A DNA stretch of 64,000 nt from Elstera cyanobacteriorum (lineage in GTDB: Bacteria > Pseudomonadota > Alphaproteobacteria > Elsterales > Elsteraceae): the NCBI RefSeq assembly GCF_002251735.1, contig NZ_NOXS01000030.1:62001-126000 (forward strand), in the 5' to 3' direction. A model generated the notes under the pieces. That model had not been told where the DNA came from. It did not search any database and saw only the letters and a list, made by a program, of their open reading frames with translations. Shown here one piece after another: positions 44,788 through 52,638 of the stretch. Position 1 is the stretch's first letter. Every line of letters starts with the position of its first letter. Both the position numbers and the translations under genes were made by a program.

Positions 44788-45111
44788 CTAAACTGCGGGG
44801 TCCGCCGCGGGTTTTGCTTTGGCGCGAGGCCGCTTAGTGGGCGAAGGTTCATCCTGTTTCGCAACAGCGGCGAGTTTGGCTTCTAGCGCCGCCACCCGCG
44901 CCTCGAGGGCGGTCTGTGCCTCCCGAGCCCGCACGGCAACGTCGCGCATGGCTTCGAACTCATCGCGGGTCACGAGGTTCAGCTCTGCCAGCAGCCGTTC
45001 GACCCGGCTGCGCGCGAGACCATTGACCTCGGCCTTCAGCCCGGCCAAAGCGCCGAGCGCCCCCCCGGCAACCCGGGCGCCATCTTCGAAAAACCGTCCT
45101 TGCTGTCGCAT
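44788..45111 (-). CDS. ubiK: UbiK (BMFP/YqiC) ubiquinone-biosynthesis accessory factor
   Basis: 107-residue protein with the BMFP signature: FFEDGARVAGGALGALAGLKAEV, then VERLLAELNLVTRDEFEAMRDVAVRAREA and a C-terminal coiled coil with a basic, Lys/Pro-rich tail. In E. coli UbiK binds UbiJ and helps aerobic ubiquinone synthesis. ATG at 45111 has AAGGAGG eight to nine bases upstream; the longer frame from 45162 has no such site. Confidence 0.9.
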   Translation of the reverse strand: MRQQGRFFEDGARVAGGALGALAGLKAEVNGLARSRVERLLAELNLVTRDEFEAMRDVAVRAREAQTALEARVAALEAKLAAVAKQDEPSPTKRPRAKAKPAADPAV

Positions 45112-45225
45112 CGGGACTGCCTCCTTCCACATTGGCTCACCATGCCGCGCCCGGCAGGGCACGGCAAGCAGGGTAAGACCGTATCACCCGCTTTATGACG
45201 GAATTACGCCACCCAAACCCGCCGA

Positions 45226-45711
45226 TTAATCGCGGAAATTCTCAAACTGCAGCGGCTGTTCGATTTTAAGCCCGCGCACGAGGGCAATCGCTTCCTGCAA
45301 ATCGTCGCGCTTTTTGCCGGTCACGCGCAGCTCATCGCCCTGGATCGCCACCTGCACCTTCATCTTGGCGTCCTTGACCGCGCGGGTGATGGTTTTCGCC
45401 ACATCCTGCGGAATGCCCTGCTTCACCGTAATGACCTGGCGCACGCTGGCGCCGGTGGCTTTTTCCACGGTCTTATAGTCGAGGGCGCTGGGGTCGATCT
45501 TGCGGCGGGTGAAATGCACCTTGAGCAGCTCGTGCATCTGATCGAGCTTCAGTTGATCGTCGGCCAGGATCGTTAAATCATTGTCCTTGCGCGTGATCTC
45601 GCACTTCGACCCTTTGAAATCGAAGCGGGTGCCGATCTCGCGGACGATATTGCCAAGGGCATTATCAACCTCGGCCAGATCGGTTTTCGAGACGATGTCG
45701 AAAGACGGCAT
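45226..45711 (-). CDS. yajQ: YajQ-family nucleotide-binding protein
   Basis: 161-residue YajQ protein with the standard MPSFDIVSKTDLAEVDNAL start, DFKGSKCEITR and a C-terminal KRDDLQEAIALVRGLKIEQPLQFENFRD. The family has been reported to bind c-di-GMP and to act on transcription in Xanthomonas and to bind nucleic acid in E. coli. It is divergent from hsp20, with a 232-base gap between their start codons. Confidence 0.96.
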   Translation of the reverse strand: MPSFDIVSKTDLAEVDNALGNIVREIGTRFDFKGSKCEITRKDNDLTILADDQLKLDQMHELLKVHFTRRKIDPSALDYKTVEKATGASVRQVITVKQGIPQDVAKTITRAVKDAKMKVQVAIQGDELRVTGKKRDDLQEAIALVRGLKIEQPLQFENFRD

Positions 45712-45815
45712 TGCGGGCGCTCCTGATCAATCCTGCTCTATCGGCGGCATTGAAAGGCCGGATCGGGCCGTGGGGGCAAGCAAAAAATCATGCGTCGGAA
45801 TCCGAAAAACCCCCT

Positions 45816-45844
45816 CTTGAACCCGCGCGCATCGCTGCTTACCT
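45816..45844 (+). promoter_or_regulatory. Probable heat-shock (sigma-32) promoter of hsp20
   Basis: CTTGAA at 45816-45821 (in CCCTCTTGAA), a 16-base spacer and CTTACCT at 45838-45844 resemble the alphaproteobacterial sigma-32 pattern (CTTGAA, 16-17 bases, CYTAT-like). Transcription would start near 45850, leaving a leader of about 94 bases, as expected for a thermometer-controlled small heat-shock gene. Confidence 0.5.
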
Positions 45845-45849
45845 CCAGG

Positions 45850-45943
45850 GGGTCGGCGCCGAAGTCGGGCTGACACCTTCCAAAACGGGGCGCGCCATCG
45901 CGGCGGTCCCAGTCACCATGTTGCTTCTCAAGGAGAATATGGA
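45850..45943 (+). promoter_or_regulatory. ROSE-type RNA thermometer in the hsp20 leader
   Basis: The last hairpin of the leader pairs TTGCTT (45921-45926) with the Shine-Dalgarno AAGGAG (45930-45935) across a CTC loop, with CCAT (45916-45919) and ATGG (45939-45942) as a closing stem. The G of TTGCT faces a G of the ribosome-binding site, the hallmark of ROSE elements, in which a weak G-G pair melts at high temperature. GC-rich upstream hairpins, such as TCGGC-GCCGA, are also possible. The upstream limit is estimated from the promoter. Confidence 0.65.
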
Positions 45944-46408
45944 ATGCGTACGCTTAATCTCAATCCGCTCTTCCGCCAGACCGTTGGTTTTGATCGGCTC
46001 ATCCATCTGATGGATGCCGCCCAGCGCGCCGAAGACGCCGGTTCCTCCTACCCGCCCTATAATATCGAAAAGCTGGCCGATGATCGTTATCGCATCAGCA
46101 TGGCCGTTGCGGGCTTTGCCCCGAGCGATATTACCATCGTCGCCAAGCCCAATCAGGTGACCGTCAGCGGACAAGCCAAGGCCGACGACGAAAAGGCCCA
46201 GTTCCTGCACCGGGGCATCGCCGGCCGAGCGTTTGAACGTAAGTTCGATCTGGCCGACCACATCCGCGTCGATACTGCCGCGCTGGAAAACGGCCTGCTG
46301 CACATCGAGCTTGTCCGCGAAGTGCCGGAAGCCATGAAGCCGCGGACCATCGCCATTACAACGGCAAACCGTAACGGCGCAGTCCCGTCGCTCGCGGCGG
46401 CGGAATAG
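45944..46408 (+). CDS. Small heat-shock protein, Hsp20/IbpA family
   Basis: 154-residue ATP-independent holdase that binds unfolding proteins and passes them to DnaK and ClpB (also encoded in this window). The N-terminus is MRTLNLNPLFRQTVGFDRL; the alpha-crystallin domain includes YNIEKLADDRYRISMAVAGF and IRVDTAALENGLLHIEL, the conserved ENGLL motif. The leader carries a predicted heat-shock promoter and a ROSE-type thermometer, so expression is likely induced at both transcription and translation. A terminator follows 69 bases after the stop. Confidence 0.96.
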   Translation: MRTLNLNPLFRQTVGFDRLIHLMDAAQRAEDAGSSYPPYNIEKLADDRYRISMAVAGFAPSDITIVAKPNQVTVSGQAKADDEKAQFLHRGIAGRAFERKFDLADHIRVDTAALENGLLHIELVREVPEAMKPRTIAITTANRNGAVPSLAAAE

Positions 46409-46476
46409 GGTTTCTGCCCAAACCTGACGCGTTAACCAGGTTTGCAGCGCACACAAGCCACCTCTGAATGATCCGG

Positions 46477-46512
46477 CCCCCGCAGGAGTAGCAACCTGCG
46501 GGGGTTCTTCTT
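46477..46512 (+). terminator. Intrinsic terminator of hsp20
   Basis: A 10-bp perfect stem (CCCCCGCAGG and complement) with an 8-base loop, followed by TTCTTCTT. It lies 69 bases after the hsp20 stop and before the cyclase gene. Confidence 0.85.
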
Positions 46513-46654
46513 ATAAGGGGCGCGGGCTGGGACTATTACCGTATTACGCAAGAATCCTATTGGGTCGCCCCAAACTATCCCGTAATTTAGAAAATAGCGG
46601 GACAGAAGGTCCATCGACCATGGCTGGCAAACAAGAAGGCTAAACAGCAGACGC

Positions 46655-48550
46655 ATGCACGACGACATATATGAGCTACATGTCGCCGAAAGCGGGCGTT
46701 GGCATTTGCAAGAACGCTTTCGAGGGACACAGAAGGACGAAGCCGTCGAGGAGGCGAAGCGCCATTTTGCGTCGCCATCGGTAGAGGCTGTCCGCGTCAT
46801 TCTCGAAAAATACGATGAAGGCGAACAGCTTTTTAAGCAGCGCACCATCTATCGCCAGTCGAAACAGAAGGTCGCGCCCCCGATCAATCCGCCCGTTCAA
46901 GCCGCGCCGCGCCGGGTGGCAGCCGCAGCGCCGATCAGCCGAGGCGGCGCCGTTCCCCGCACCGCGCAGGCGCGGCCCCTTGGCTCAGCCGCCAGCGTCC
47001 TCGCGTCCCCGTCAGCCCCGCCGCCGAAGCCTAAAACCGATACGGACCCCCCGCAGGAACGGTCGCTAGCCAGCCGGTTGATCCTCTCAGCGCTGATCGC
47101 CGTCGGCCTATCAGGTATCGGCGTCCTCTTGCTGACTGGCGTTTTGGGGGGCGAAAATGGGCCGTTGGCCCATATCGATCCGATTGTCATCTATCTGCTG
47201 GCCCTCCTGGTCTTTGCCATCGCCTTCTGGATTTCGTTGCAAGTGTTCGGGCGCACGGCGGGCCGCCGCCGCCCAGTTCCGACCGACGGCACCGAGGCCC
47301 CCGCCGACACCCCTTCCGCCGACCCGACCGAGAGCCCCACTGCGGCCCGGACATCGTCAACCTCGGGTGACGCCGCTAATAAGCCCATGAGCGCCGCCGA
47401 AAAGGCGCGTGCCGAGGCCGAACAAAAGGCCATCGAAGAGCGCGGACTCGCGGCGATTCTGGGGCTGCAACTCCCGTCCGACGGCGATGCAACACCTGCG
47501 GCGGCATCCGCTGAGACGGGGGCCGAGGTAGCGGCACCGGCGCAAGCGGTCGAGACGGTCGCGGATGCCGCGCCGGAAAAAGCCGCTGCCGAAGCGCCTA
47601 ATTCAGCCACCCAGACTGCAAACCGCGATTATCTGCTGACATTCCTGCGCGACTCGCTGGTTCATCCCGCCACCCAGGCCTTCACGGCAGCGGGCCTTGA
47701 CGGGCGCAACCGCTTTGCCTGCCACCTCTATGTTCTGGGGGCGGCAGAAGCCATTTTGGCGAAAACCAAGGCCGGGCGGCAGGAGCTGCCGCTGATCATT
47801 GGCCCCGCGCTAGAAGCCCTTGGGACCGGGGCCGACCGGGCGGGGACGTTCCTATCGCGGGCCGCCGATTACCAACGGGACGCTAAATTCAGCGCCGCCA
47901 TTGATGCGGGCCGGGCAGCGATGACGGGACGCCTGCAAAGCGGTAGCGGCGGCGCCGAAAAGCTGGGTCCGGCACTGGAAGCCTGGAACGGCCTGACCGA
48001 AGCGGCTCAAAAGACGCTGGATATCGCCATTCTCTTCACCGATATGGTCGCCTCCGTCGCTACCACCCAGCGCTTAGGCGAAGAGCAGGCGATGCGGCTG
48101 GTCCAAACGCATAATTCCATCGTCGCCGTTGCCCTAAAGCGCCATCGCGGCCATCAGGTGAAGCATACCGGCGACGGGATCATGGCCGTCTTCCCGCGCG
48201 TCGCCGATGGGCTGGCCGCCGCCGTCGATATCCAGCGCCAATGCGCGGATCATAATAACGTCACCCCGGGCGAACAGATTATGCTGCGCATCGGCCTGTC
48301 GGCGGGGCAGCCGGTCCAGGAAAACAATGATTATTTCGGCACTATCGTGCAGCTCAGCGCGCGCCTATCGTCCTTGGGCGAGCCGGGCGATATTCATTGT
48401 GATGCCACATTTGCCGATTATGTGAAGGATAGTCCCGTCGCGCCGCTTAGCGCGCCGTTCGATGTTCCGTTGAAAGGCTTCGCCCAGCAGCAGACCGTGT
48501 ATCGGGTGGACTGGCAGAGCGATGCACCGATTGCCGAGGCGTCGGAATAA
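46655..48550 (+). CDS. Membrane class III nucleotide cyclase (probable adenylate cyclase)
   Basis: 631-residue protein: an N-terminal soluble segment (about 1-130, Pro/Ala-rich tail), two membrane helices (about 140-162 and 174-196), an Ala/Glu-rich linker, a helical domain (about 320-445) and a C-terminal cyclase homology domain (about 455-620). Metal-binding Asp463 in LFTDMVAS and Asp507 in HTGDGIM are present, as are Lys503 and Asp559, which favour ATP. The transition-state Asn is replaced by Gln566 in VQLSARL, although Arg570 is kept. The ribosome-binding site is weak. nhaA follows after 45 bases. Confidence 0.85.
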   Translation: MHDDIYELHVAESGRWHLQERFRGTQKDEAVEEAKRHFASPSVEAVRVILEKYDEGEQLFKQRTIYRQSKQKVAPPINPPVQAAPRRVAAAAPISRGGAVPRTAQARPLGSAASVLASPSAPPPKPKTDTDPPQERSLASRLILSALIAVGLSGIGVLLLTGVLGGENGPLAHIDPIVIYLLALLVFAIAFWISLQVFGRTAGRRRPVPTDGTEAPADTPSADPTESPTAARTSSTSGDAANKPMSAAEKARAEAEQKAIEERGLAAILGLQLPSDGDATPAAASAETGAEVAAPAQAVETVADAAPEKAAAEAPNSATQTANRDYLLTFLRDSLVHPATQAFTAAGLDGRNRFACHLYVLGAAEAILAKTKAGRQELPLIIGPALEALGTGADRAGTFLSRAADYQRDAKFSAAIDAGRAAMTGRLQSGSGGAEKLGPALEAWNGLTEAAQKTLDIAILFTDMVASVATTQRLGEEQAMRLVQTHNSIVAVALKRHRGHQVKHTGDGIMAVFPRVADGLAAAVDIQRQCADHNNVTPGEQIMLRIGLSAGQPVQENNDYFGTIVQLSARLSSLGEPGDIHCDATFADYVKDSPVAPLSAPFDVPLKGFAQQQTVYRVDWQSDAPIAEASE

Positions 48551-48595
48551 TCGTCGCCGCGCCCTAGCGCCGAATAATTAAGAAAGGAAACGCCG

Positions 48596-49759
48596 ATGAC
48601 CCGCCCGCGCATTCCAACCGAAGTCGCGGCAGGCGGCGTTTTGCTTTTGGCGGCGATTGCCGCACTGATCGTCAGCAACTCCGGCCTATCCCCGCTCTAC
48701 GAAGCCTTGCTGGCGACCCCCGTGGGGGTGCACGCCGGGGGCGCCGGGATCGAAAAGCCCCTGTTGCTGTGGATCAACGACGGGCTGATGGCCGTATTTT
48801 TCTTTCTTGTCGGGCTGGAAATCAAGCGCGAGGCCCGGGTCGGTCAACTCGCCAATCTGAAAGTGCTGGCCCTGCCGCTCGCCGCGGCTATCGGCGGCAT
48901 GGCGGTCCCGGCGCTGATTTACGCGCTGTTAAATGCCGGAACGCCGGGAGCGCTGAAAGGTTGGGCCATTCCAGCGGCAACCGATATTGCCTTCGCCCTT
49001 GGGATTCTCGCGACGCTCGGCACCCGCATCCCCGCCGGTCTGCGACTGTTCCTGATGGCCCTGGCGGTGATCGACGATCTCGGCGCCATTGTGATCATCG
49101 CCATCTTCTATACGGCGGAGCTTTCGACCGCCGCCCTGGGCGGCGCCGTCATCCTACTGCTGGTACTGGCCGTGCTGAACCTTGCGGGCGTGCGGCGGTT
49201 GACGCCCTATGTACTGGTCGGCGCGGCGCTCTGGGTCTTCGTGTTGAAATCCGGCGTTCATGCCACCCTGGCCGGGGTAGCGCTGGCCTTTGCGATCCCA
49301 CTGCACGACCGCCACGGCCACGCCCAGCACGGGCCGCTGGCCCATGCCGAACATACGGTTGCGCCTTGGATTACCTGGGGCGTGCTGCCGGTCTTTGCCT
49401 TTGCCAATGCCGGGGTATCCTTTGCCGGGCTGGGTCTTGCGGCCTTGACCGAAACCGTCACACTGGGCATTGCCTTCGGCCTTTTGATCGGCAAGCCGGT
49501 GGGCGTCGTGCTGGCGGCGCAGCTGGCGGTGAAAGCCGGGCTGGCCGAACTACCGACCGGGCTGACCTGGCCGCTGATCACCGGCGCCGGACTGCTGGCC
49601 GGGATCGGCTTTACCATGAGCCTTTTTATCGGCGGTCTTGCCTTTAGCGGCCCGGAGGCGGCGGCCCAGGTGCGCCTTGGCGTGCTGGGCGGGTCGGTAC
49701 TGGCAGCGGTGCTCGGATATTTCTACCTCCGACGCAGCACGGGCGCCCATGTCGGCTAA
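48596..49759 (+). CDS. nhaA: Na+/H+ antiporter NhaA
   Basis: 387-residue inner-membrane antiporter that expels Na+ in exchange for protons. About 11-12 membrane helices are visible. The ion-binding Asp160-Asp161 pair is in AVIDDLGAIVIIA, and NDGLMAVFFFLVGLEIKREA and IPAATDIAFALGILATLGTR are family hallmarks, with a shorter cytoplasmic His-rich loop (HDRHGHAQHGPLAHAEH). AAAGGAAAC precedes the ATG. Its end overlaps the start of the AlkD-like gene by 11 bases. Confidence 0.97.
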   Translation: MTRPRIPTEVAAGGVLLLAAIAALIVSNSGLSPLYEALLATPVGVHAGGAGIEKPLLLWINDGLMAVFFFLVGLEIKREARVGQLANLKVLALPLAAAIGGMAVPALIYALLNAGTPGALKGWAIPAATDIAFALGILATLGTRIPAGLRLFLMALAVIDDLGAIVIIAIFYTAELSTAALGGAVILLLVLAVLNLAGVRRLTPYVLVGAALWVFVLKSGVHATLAGVALAFAIPLHDRHGHAQHGPLAHAEHTVAPWITWGVLPVFAFANAGVSFAGLGLAALTETVTLGIAFGLLIGKPVGVVLAAQLAVKAGLAELPTGLTWPLITGAGLLAGIGFTMSLFIGGLAFSGPEAAAQVRLGVLGGSVLAAVLGYFYLRRSTGAHVG

Positions 49760-50501
49760 GGGGGCGCGGAGTATTGCCGCTGTCCCGCCCGACCATCTGG
49801 ATCGGTTGAACAAGGGCCTCGCGGAAACCCGGACCTTATCGGAAGGGTTAGCCCTATCCTTCCCGCGCCTGCTGGCGACAGTGGCCCCGTCTTTGGCCGA
49901 CGCGGCGGAAGCGGCGCTGCCTCCAACCCTTGGCATCACGCAGCGTATGGCCCGCGCAGCGGAACTATTACGCGCGAGTGAAGGCGATGCGCTGCTGCCC
50001 CGGCTGCTGGTTCACCGCGCCGATACAGCGCGGGGCTGGGGCGCATATCTGATCGCCGCTCTGCCGGGTTTATCGTTGGCGGAACGCCTCGCGCGGGTGC
50101 GCCCGCTGGCCGACGATCCGCATTTCGGCGTGCGGGAATGGGCGTGGCTGGCGCTGCGTCCTGCGATTGCCGCAGAGATTGATGAGGCCCTGCGCCTGCT
50201 CGTGCCGTGGACGGCGGAACCATCCGCCAATCTGCGCCGGTTTGCGAGCGAAGCGACCCGCCCGCGCGGCGTCTGGTGTGCCCATATCGCGGCTCTCAAA
50301 ACCGATCCAGCCCAGGCCTTGCCGCTTTTGCAGCCCCTCCGCCGGGACGCCAGCCCTTATGTGCAGGATTCGGTCGGCAATTGGCTGAATGATGCCGCGA
50401 AAAGCCGACCCGATTGGGTTTCGCACCTCTTAACCGACTGGCGCCGCGACGCCTCCGTCGCCCCCCGCCTGTTGAAGCGCGCCGGGCGATCCTTGGCCTG
50501 A
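49749..50501 (+). CDS. DNA alkylation repair protein, HEAT-repeat AlkD-like
   Basis: 250-residue protein of tandem HEAT-like helices, matching bacterial AlkD-type glycosylases that remove bulky cationic alkyl lesions. Features include the Trp-rich repeats GVREWAWLALRPAI and FASEATRPRGVWCAHI, and SPYVQDSVGNWLNDAAKSRPDWV, which continue the repeat pattern. The ATG at 49749 overlaps the nhaA stop region; the frame upstream is antisense-like and unlikely to be translated. Its stop abuts that of the convergent MCP gene. The substrate is inferred from homology. Confidence 0.85.
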   Translation: MSAKGARSIAAVPPDHLDRLNKGLAETRTLSEGLALSFPRLLATVAPSLADAAEAALPPTLGITQRMARAAELLRASEGDALLPRLLVHRADTARGWGAYLIAALPGLSLAERLARVRPLADDPHFGVREWAWLALRPAIAAEIDEALRLLVPWTAEPSANLRRFASEATRPRGVWCAHIAALKTDPAQALPLLQPLRRDASPYVQDSVGNWLNDAAKSRPDWVSHLLTDWRRDASVAPRLLKRAGRSLA

Positions 50502-51605
50502 TTACGACGCCGCCGCGTCGCCGCCGGTCGCGCGCATCGCCTCGTCGATCGCCAAGCGCAGGCGCTGCGTGCGGTCGGCAACGTCATCGGCGGCGTTCAG
50601 CAGGTCCAACACATTCGCGCCGCCCCGGATGGCCGCCGATCCAACCTCGCTAATCCCATCGCGCACCTTGCGCGCGCCCGAGGCCATGCGATCCACCAAC
50701 GTGGTGACCTGGCCCGCCGCCCCCTCGTGATCCTGCAAAATATACGAGACTTCTTTGCTGTTATGCTGCAACTGCTTGATCTGCCCGAGAATTTCGTTCA
50801 GCACCCCGCCCATATCCGCCGTCACGGTTTGAATGATGGCAATCTGGGCACCAATATCCTCGGTCGCCTGCGCCGTCCGGGTGGCGAGCGCTTTCACCTC
50901 GCCCGCAACGACAGCAAAGCCTTTGCCCGCCGCCCCCGCACGCGCGGCTTCGATGGTGGCATTCAGGGCCAACAGATTGGTCTGCCCGGCAATTTCAGTA
51001 ATCAGCGTCGAAACTTCGCTAATTGCCGCCGCCGCCGCTTCCAGACCTTCCATTGTGTGCCGGGCACTTTGCCCTGCCGTCTGCGCTGCCTCCGCCGCGC
51101 CAACGGCTTGATCGACATGGACGGCGATTTCCTGCACCGACTTGACCAAACCGCCCGCCGCCGCCGCCGCCCGGTCGCCGTGGCTGGCAGTTTCATCCGC
51201 CGCGTCGGACACCAGCAGTGCCTGTTGATTGGCCGAATTGGTGACGTCCGCCAGCCCTTCGCCTGTCATGCGCAACCGCTGCGCCGCCGCCGTCATATCA
51301 TCGAGCAACCACGCGCTGCTTTGCTTTAGTCGCTGAACGATCGTGGTTGCCAAGATGCTGCCGACAGTTTCCGGTCCCGCCGCCGCCTTCGCCGCACTGA
51401 CCGCCGCTTGCGGCGGCTGGGCCGCCGGAAGCCGGGCGACCAGCAGGCGCACCAGGGCGAGCGCGCCCCCAGCCGTCGCCGCCGCGACCAGCAACACGAT
51501 CAGCCGATGGGTCGGATCGGGCAGCAGGAAGGTGGCCACCCCCGCCGGCAGCAGAACCGCAATCGCCAGCAGCAAACCGGTTTGCAGAAAAAAGGGCGTT
51601 ACCAT
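50502..51605 (-). CDS. Short methyl-accepting chemotaxis protein without a periplasmic sensor
   Basis: 367-residue receptor with two N-terminal helices (about 5-28 and 35-57) joined by only a few residues, so there is no periplasmic ligand domain. The cytoplasmic signalling domain is standard in its tip ([21 protein letters not shown]), flanked by Ala-rich coiled coils. There is no HAMP motif that I can see. It may sense membrane state or cytoplasmic signals through partner proteins. It is convergent with the AlkD-like gene with no gap. Confidence 0.88.
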   Translation of the reverse strand: MVTPFFLQTGLLLAIAVLLPAGVATFLLPDPTHRLIVLLVAAATAGGALALVRLLVARLPAAQPPQAAVSAAKAAAGPETVGSILATTIVQRLKQSSAWLLDDMTAAAQRLRMTGEGLADVTNSANQQALLVSDAADETASHGDRAAAAAGGLVKSVQEIAVHVDQAVGAAEAAQTAGQSARHTMEGLEAAAAAISEVSTLITEIAGQTNLLALNATIEAARAGAAGKGFAVVAGEVKALATRTAQATEDIGAQIAIIQTVTADMGGVLNEILGQIKQLQHNSKEVSYILQDHEGAAGQVTTLVDRMASGARKVRDGISEVGSAAIRGGANVLDLLNAADDVADRTQRLRLAIDEAMRATGGDAAAS

Positions 51606-51694
51606 CGTGATCGGCCTTCTTGGTTAGGCTGTCGCTAGGATGCCCCATCCCCCCGCTGGGGAAAAGGTAAAATGCCCGTGTTTTAGACCAGCGC

Positions 51695-51723
51695 TTGACT
51701 TGGTTTGGCCGTTCGGGTCATTT
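51695..51723 (+). promoter_or_regulatory. Possible promoter of the GntR gene
   Basis: TTGACT at 51695-51700 and TCATTT at 51718-51723 are 17 bases apart, 27 bases ahead of the GntR start. A reasonable housekeeping-type match, though the -10 is weak. Confidence 0.3.
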
Positions 51724-51749
51724 CTGACATTCTAATCAGGAAAACTGCC

Positions 51750-52475
51750 ATGTCAGTGCTCGTTCCCCTTCCCGATCCCAGCCGCGACGAAAACGGCGAA
51801 AGCCTGGGCGACCGCGCCTATCTGGCGATTCGCCGGGCGATCATCACCTGTGCGCTGCCGCCAGGAACAGAGGTTTCGGAAACCCAGCTTGCCGCCCGCT
51901 TCGGCTTCGGCAAAGCCCCTGTGCGCGCCGCCCTGTCGCGCTTGGCACAAGACCGGCTGGTCCGGGCGCAGGCGCGGCGCGGCTGGCGCATCGCCCCGGT
52001 AACGCTGCGCGACGTGCGCGATATTTTCGACCTGCGGCAACTGCTGGAGTCGGAAGCGGCCCGGCTGGCAGCGGGGCAGGTGGCGGTCGATGAGTTGACG
52101 CAGCTCGACGCGGCCTGTCAGGCGCGCTATAGCCCCGGCGACCCCGAGAGCGCCGAAAAGTTTCTGGCGTCTAACCGCGAGTTCCATCTGCTGATCGCCC
52201 GCCGCTCCGGCAATGCGCGCCTGGCGGCCATGCTGGAACAATTGATGATGGAATCCGAACGGTTGCTGCACATCGGCCTTGCCCTGCGCGACCGGACCGA
52301 GGAAATCAGCCACGAACACCATTGCCTGATCGATGCACTGGTCGCGGGCGATAGTGTGGAAGCCGCCCGCATCGCCGCCGAACAAGTGGCCGACTCCTTC
52401 CGCATGGTCCGCGACGCGATCCTGTCGTCCGATCCGGTCGATACGCTATCGATCCGATTGGATGGCCTCGCCTGA
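51750..52475 (+). CDS. GntR-family regulator with FCD domain
   Basis: 241-residue regulator. The N-terminal winged helix (RAYLAIRRAIITCALPPGTEVSETQLAARFGFGKAPVRAALSRL) is a FadR-type DNA-binding domain, and the C-terminal all-helical FCD domain includes the metal-binding residues in NREFHLLIAR and EEISHEHHCLIDAL. FCD regulators bind carboxylates or related ligands. The preferred ATG at 51750 has AGGA nine bases upstream. It precedes the amidohydrolase-like gene by about 160 bases on the same strand, making that gene a likely target. Confidence 0.92.
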   Translation: MSVLVPLPDPSRDENGESLGDRAYLAIRRAIITCALPPGTEVSETQLAARFGFGKAPVRAALSRLAQDRLVRAQARRGWRIAPVTLRDVRDIFDLRQLLESEAARLAAGQVAVDELTQLDAACQARYSPGDPESAEKFLASNREFHLLIARRSGNARLAAMLEQLMMESERLLHIGLALRDRTEEISHEHHCLIDALVAGDSVEAARIAAEQVADSFRMVRDAILSSDPVDTLSIRLDGLA

Positions 52476-52498
52476 CCCCTACGATGATAGTCACGACG

Positions 52499-52617
52499 GG
52501 CAGGCTTCAGAGATTAGATCATCACGGCCCGTCCAGATGCTTGAAAGAACGGGACAAGCCTTCTGAAAATAAGGCAGAGTACCTGCCGACGATGGCTTTT
52601 CTGCCGACAAGCCTGCC
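52499..52617. promoter_or_regulatory. Repeated motifs before the amidohydrolase-like gene
   Basis: The gap holds a 9-base inverted repeat GGCAGGCTT (52499-52507) / AAGCCTGCC (52609-52617) and an 8-base direct repeat CTGCCGAC (52583-52590 and 52601-52608). They are candidate operators for the upstream GntR regulator. Only the repeats themselves are seen. Confidence 0.35.
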
Positions 52618-52638
52618 TGCAAGGATGTGTGTGCGTCG

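Noticed and set aside
46432-46848. 138-codon minus-strand frame
   Set aside because: Overlaps the hsp20 terminator and the start of the cyclase gene; Ser/Cys-rich shadow.
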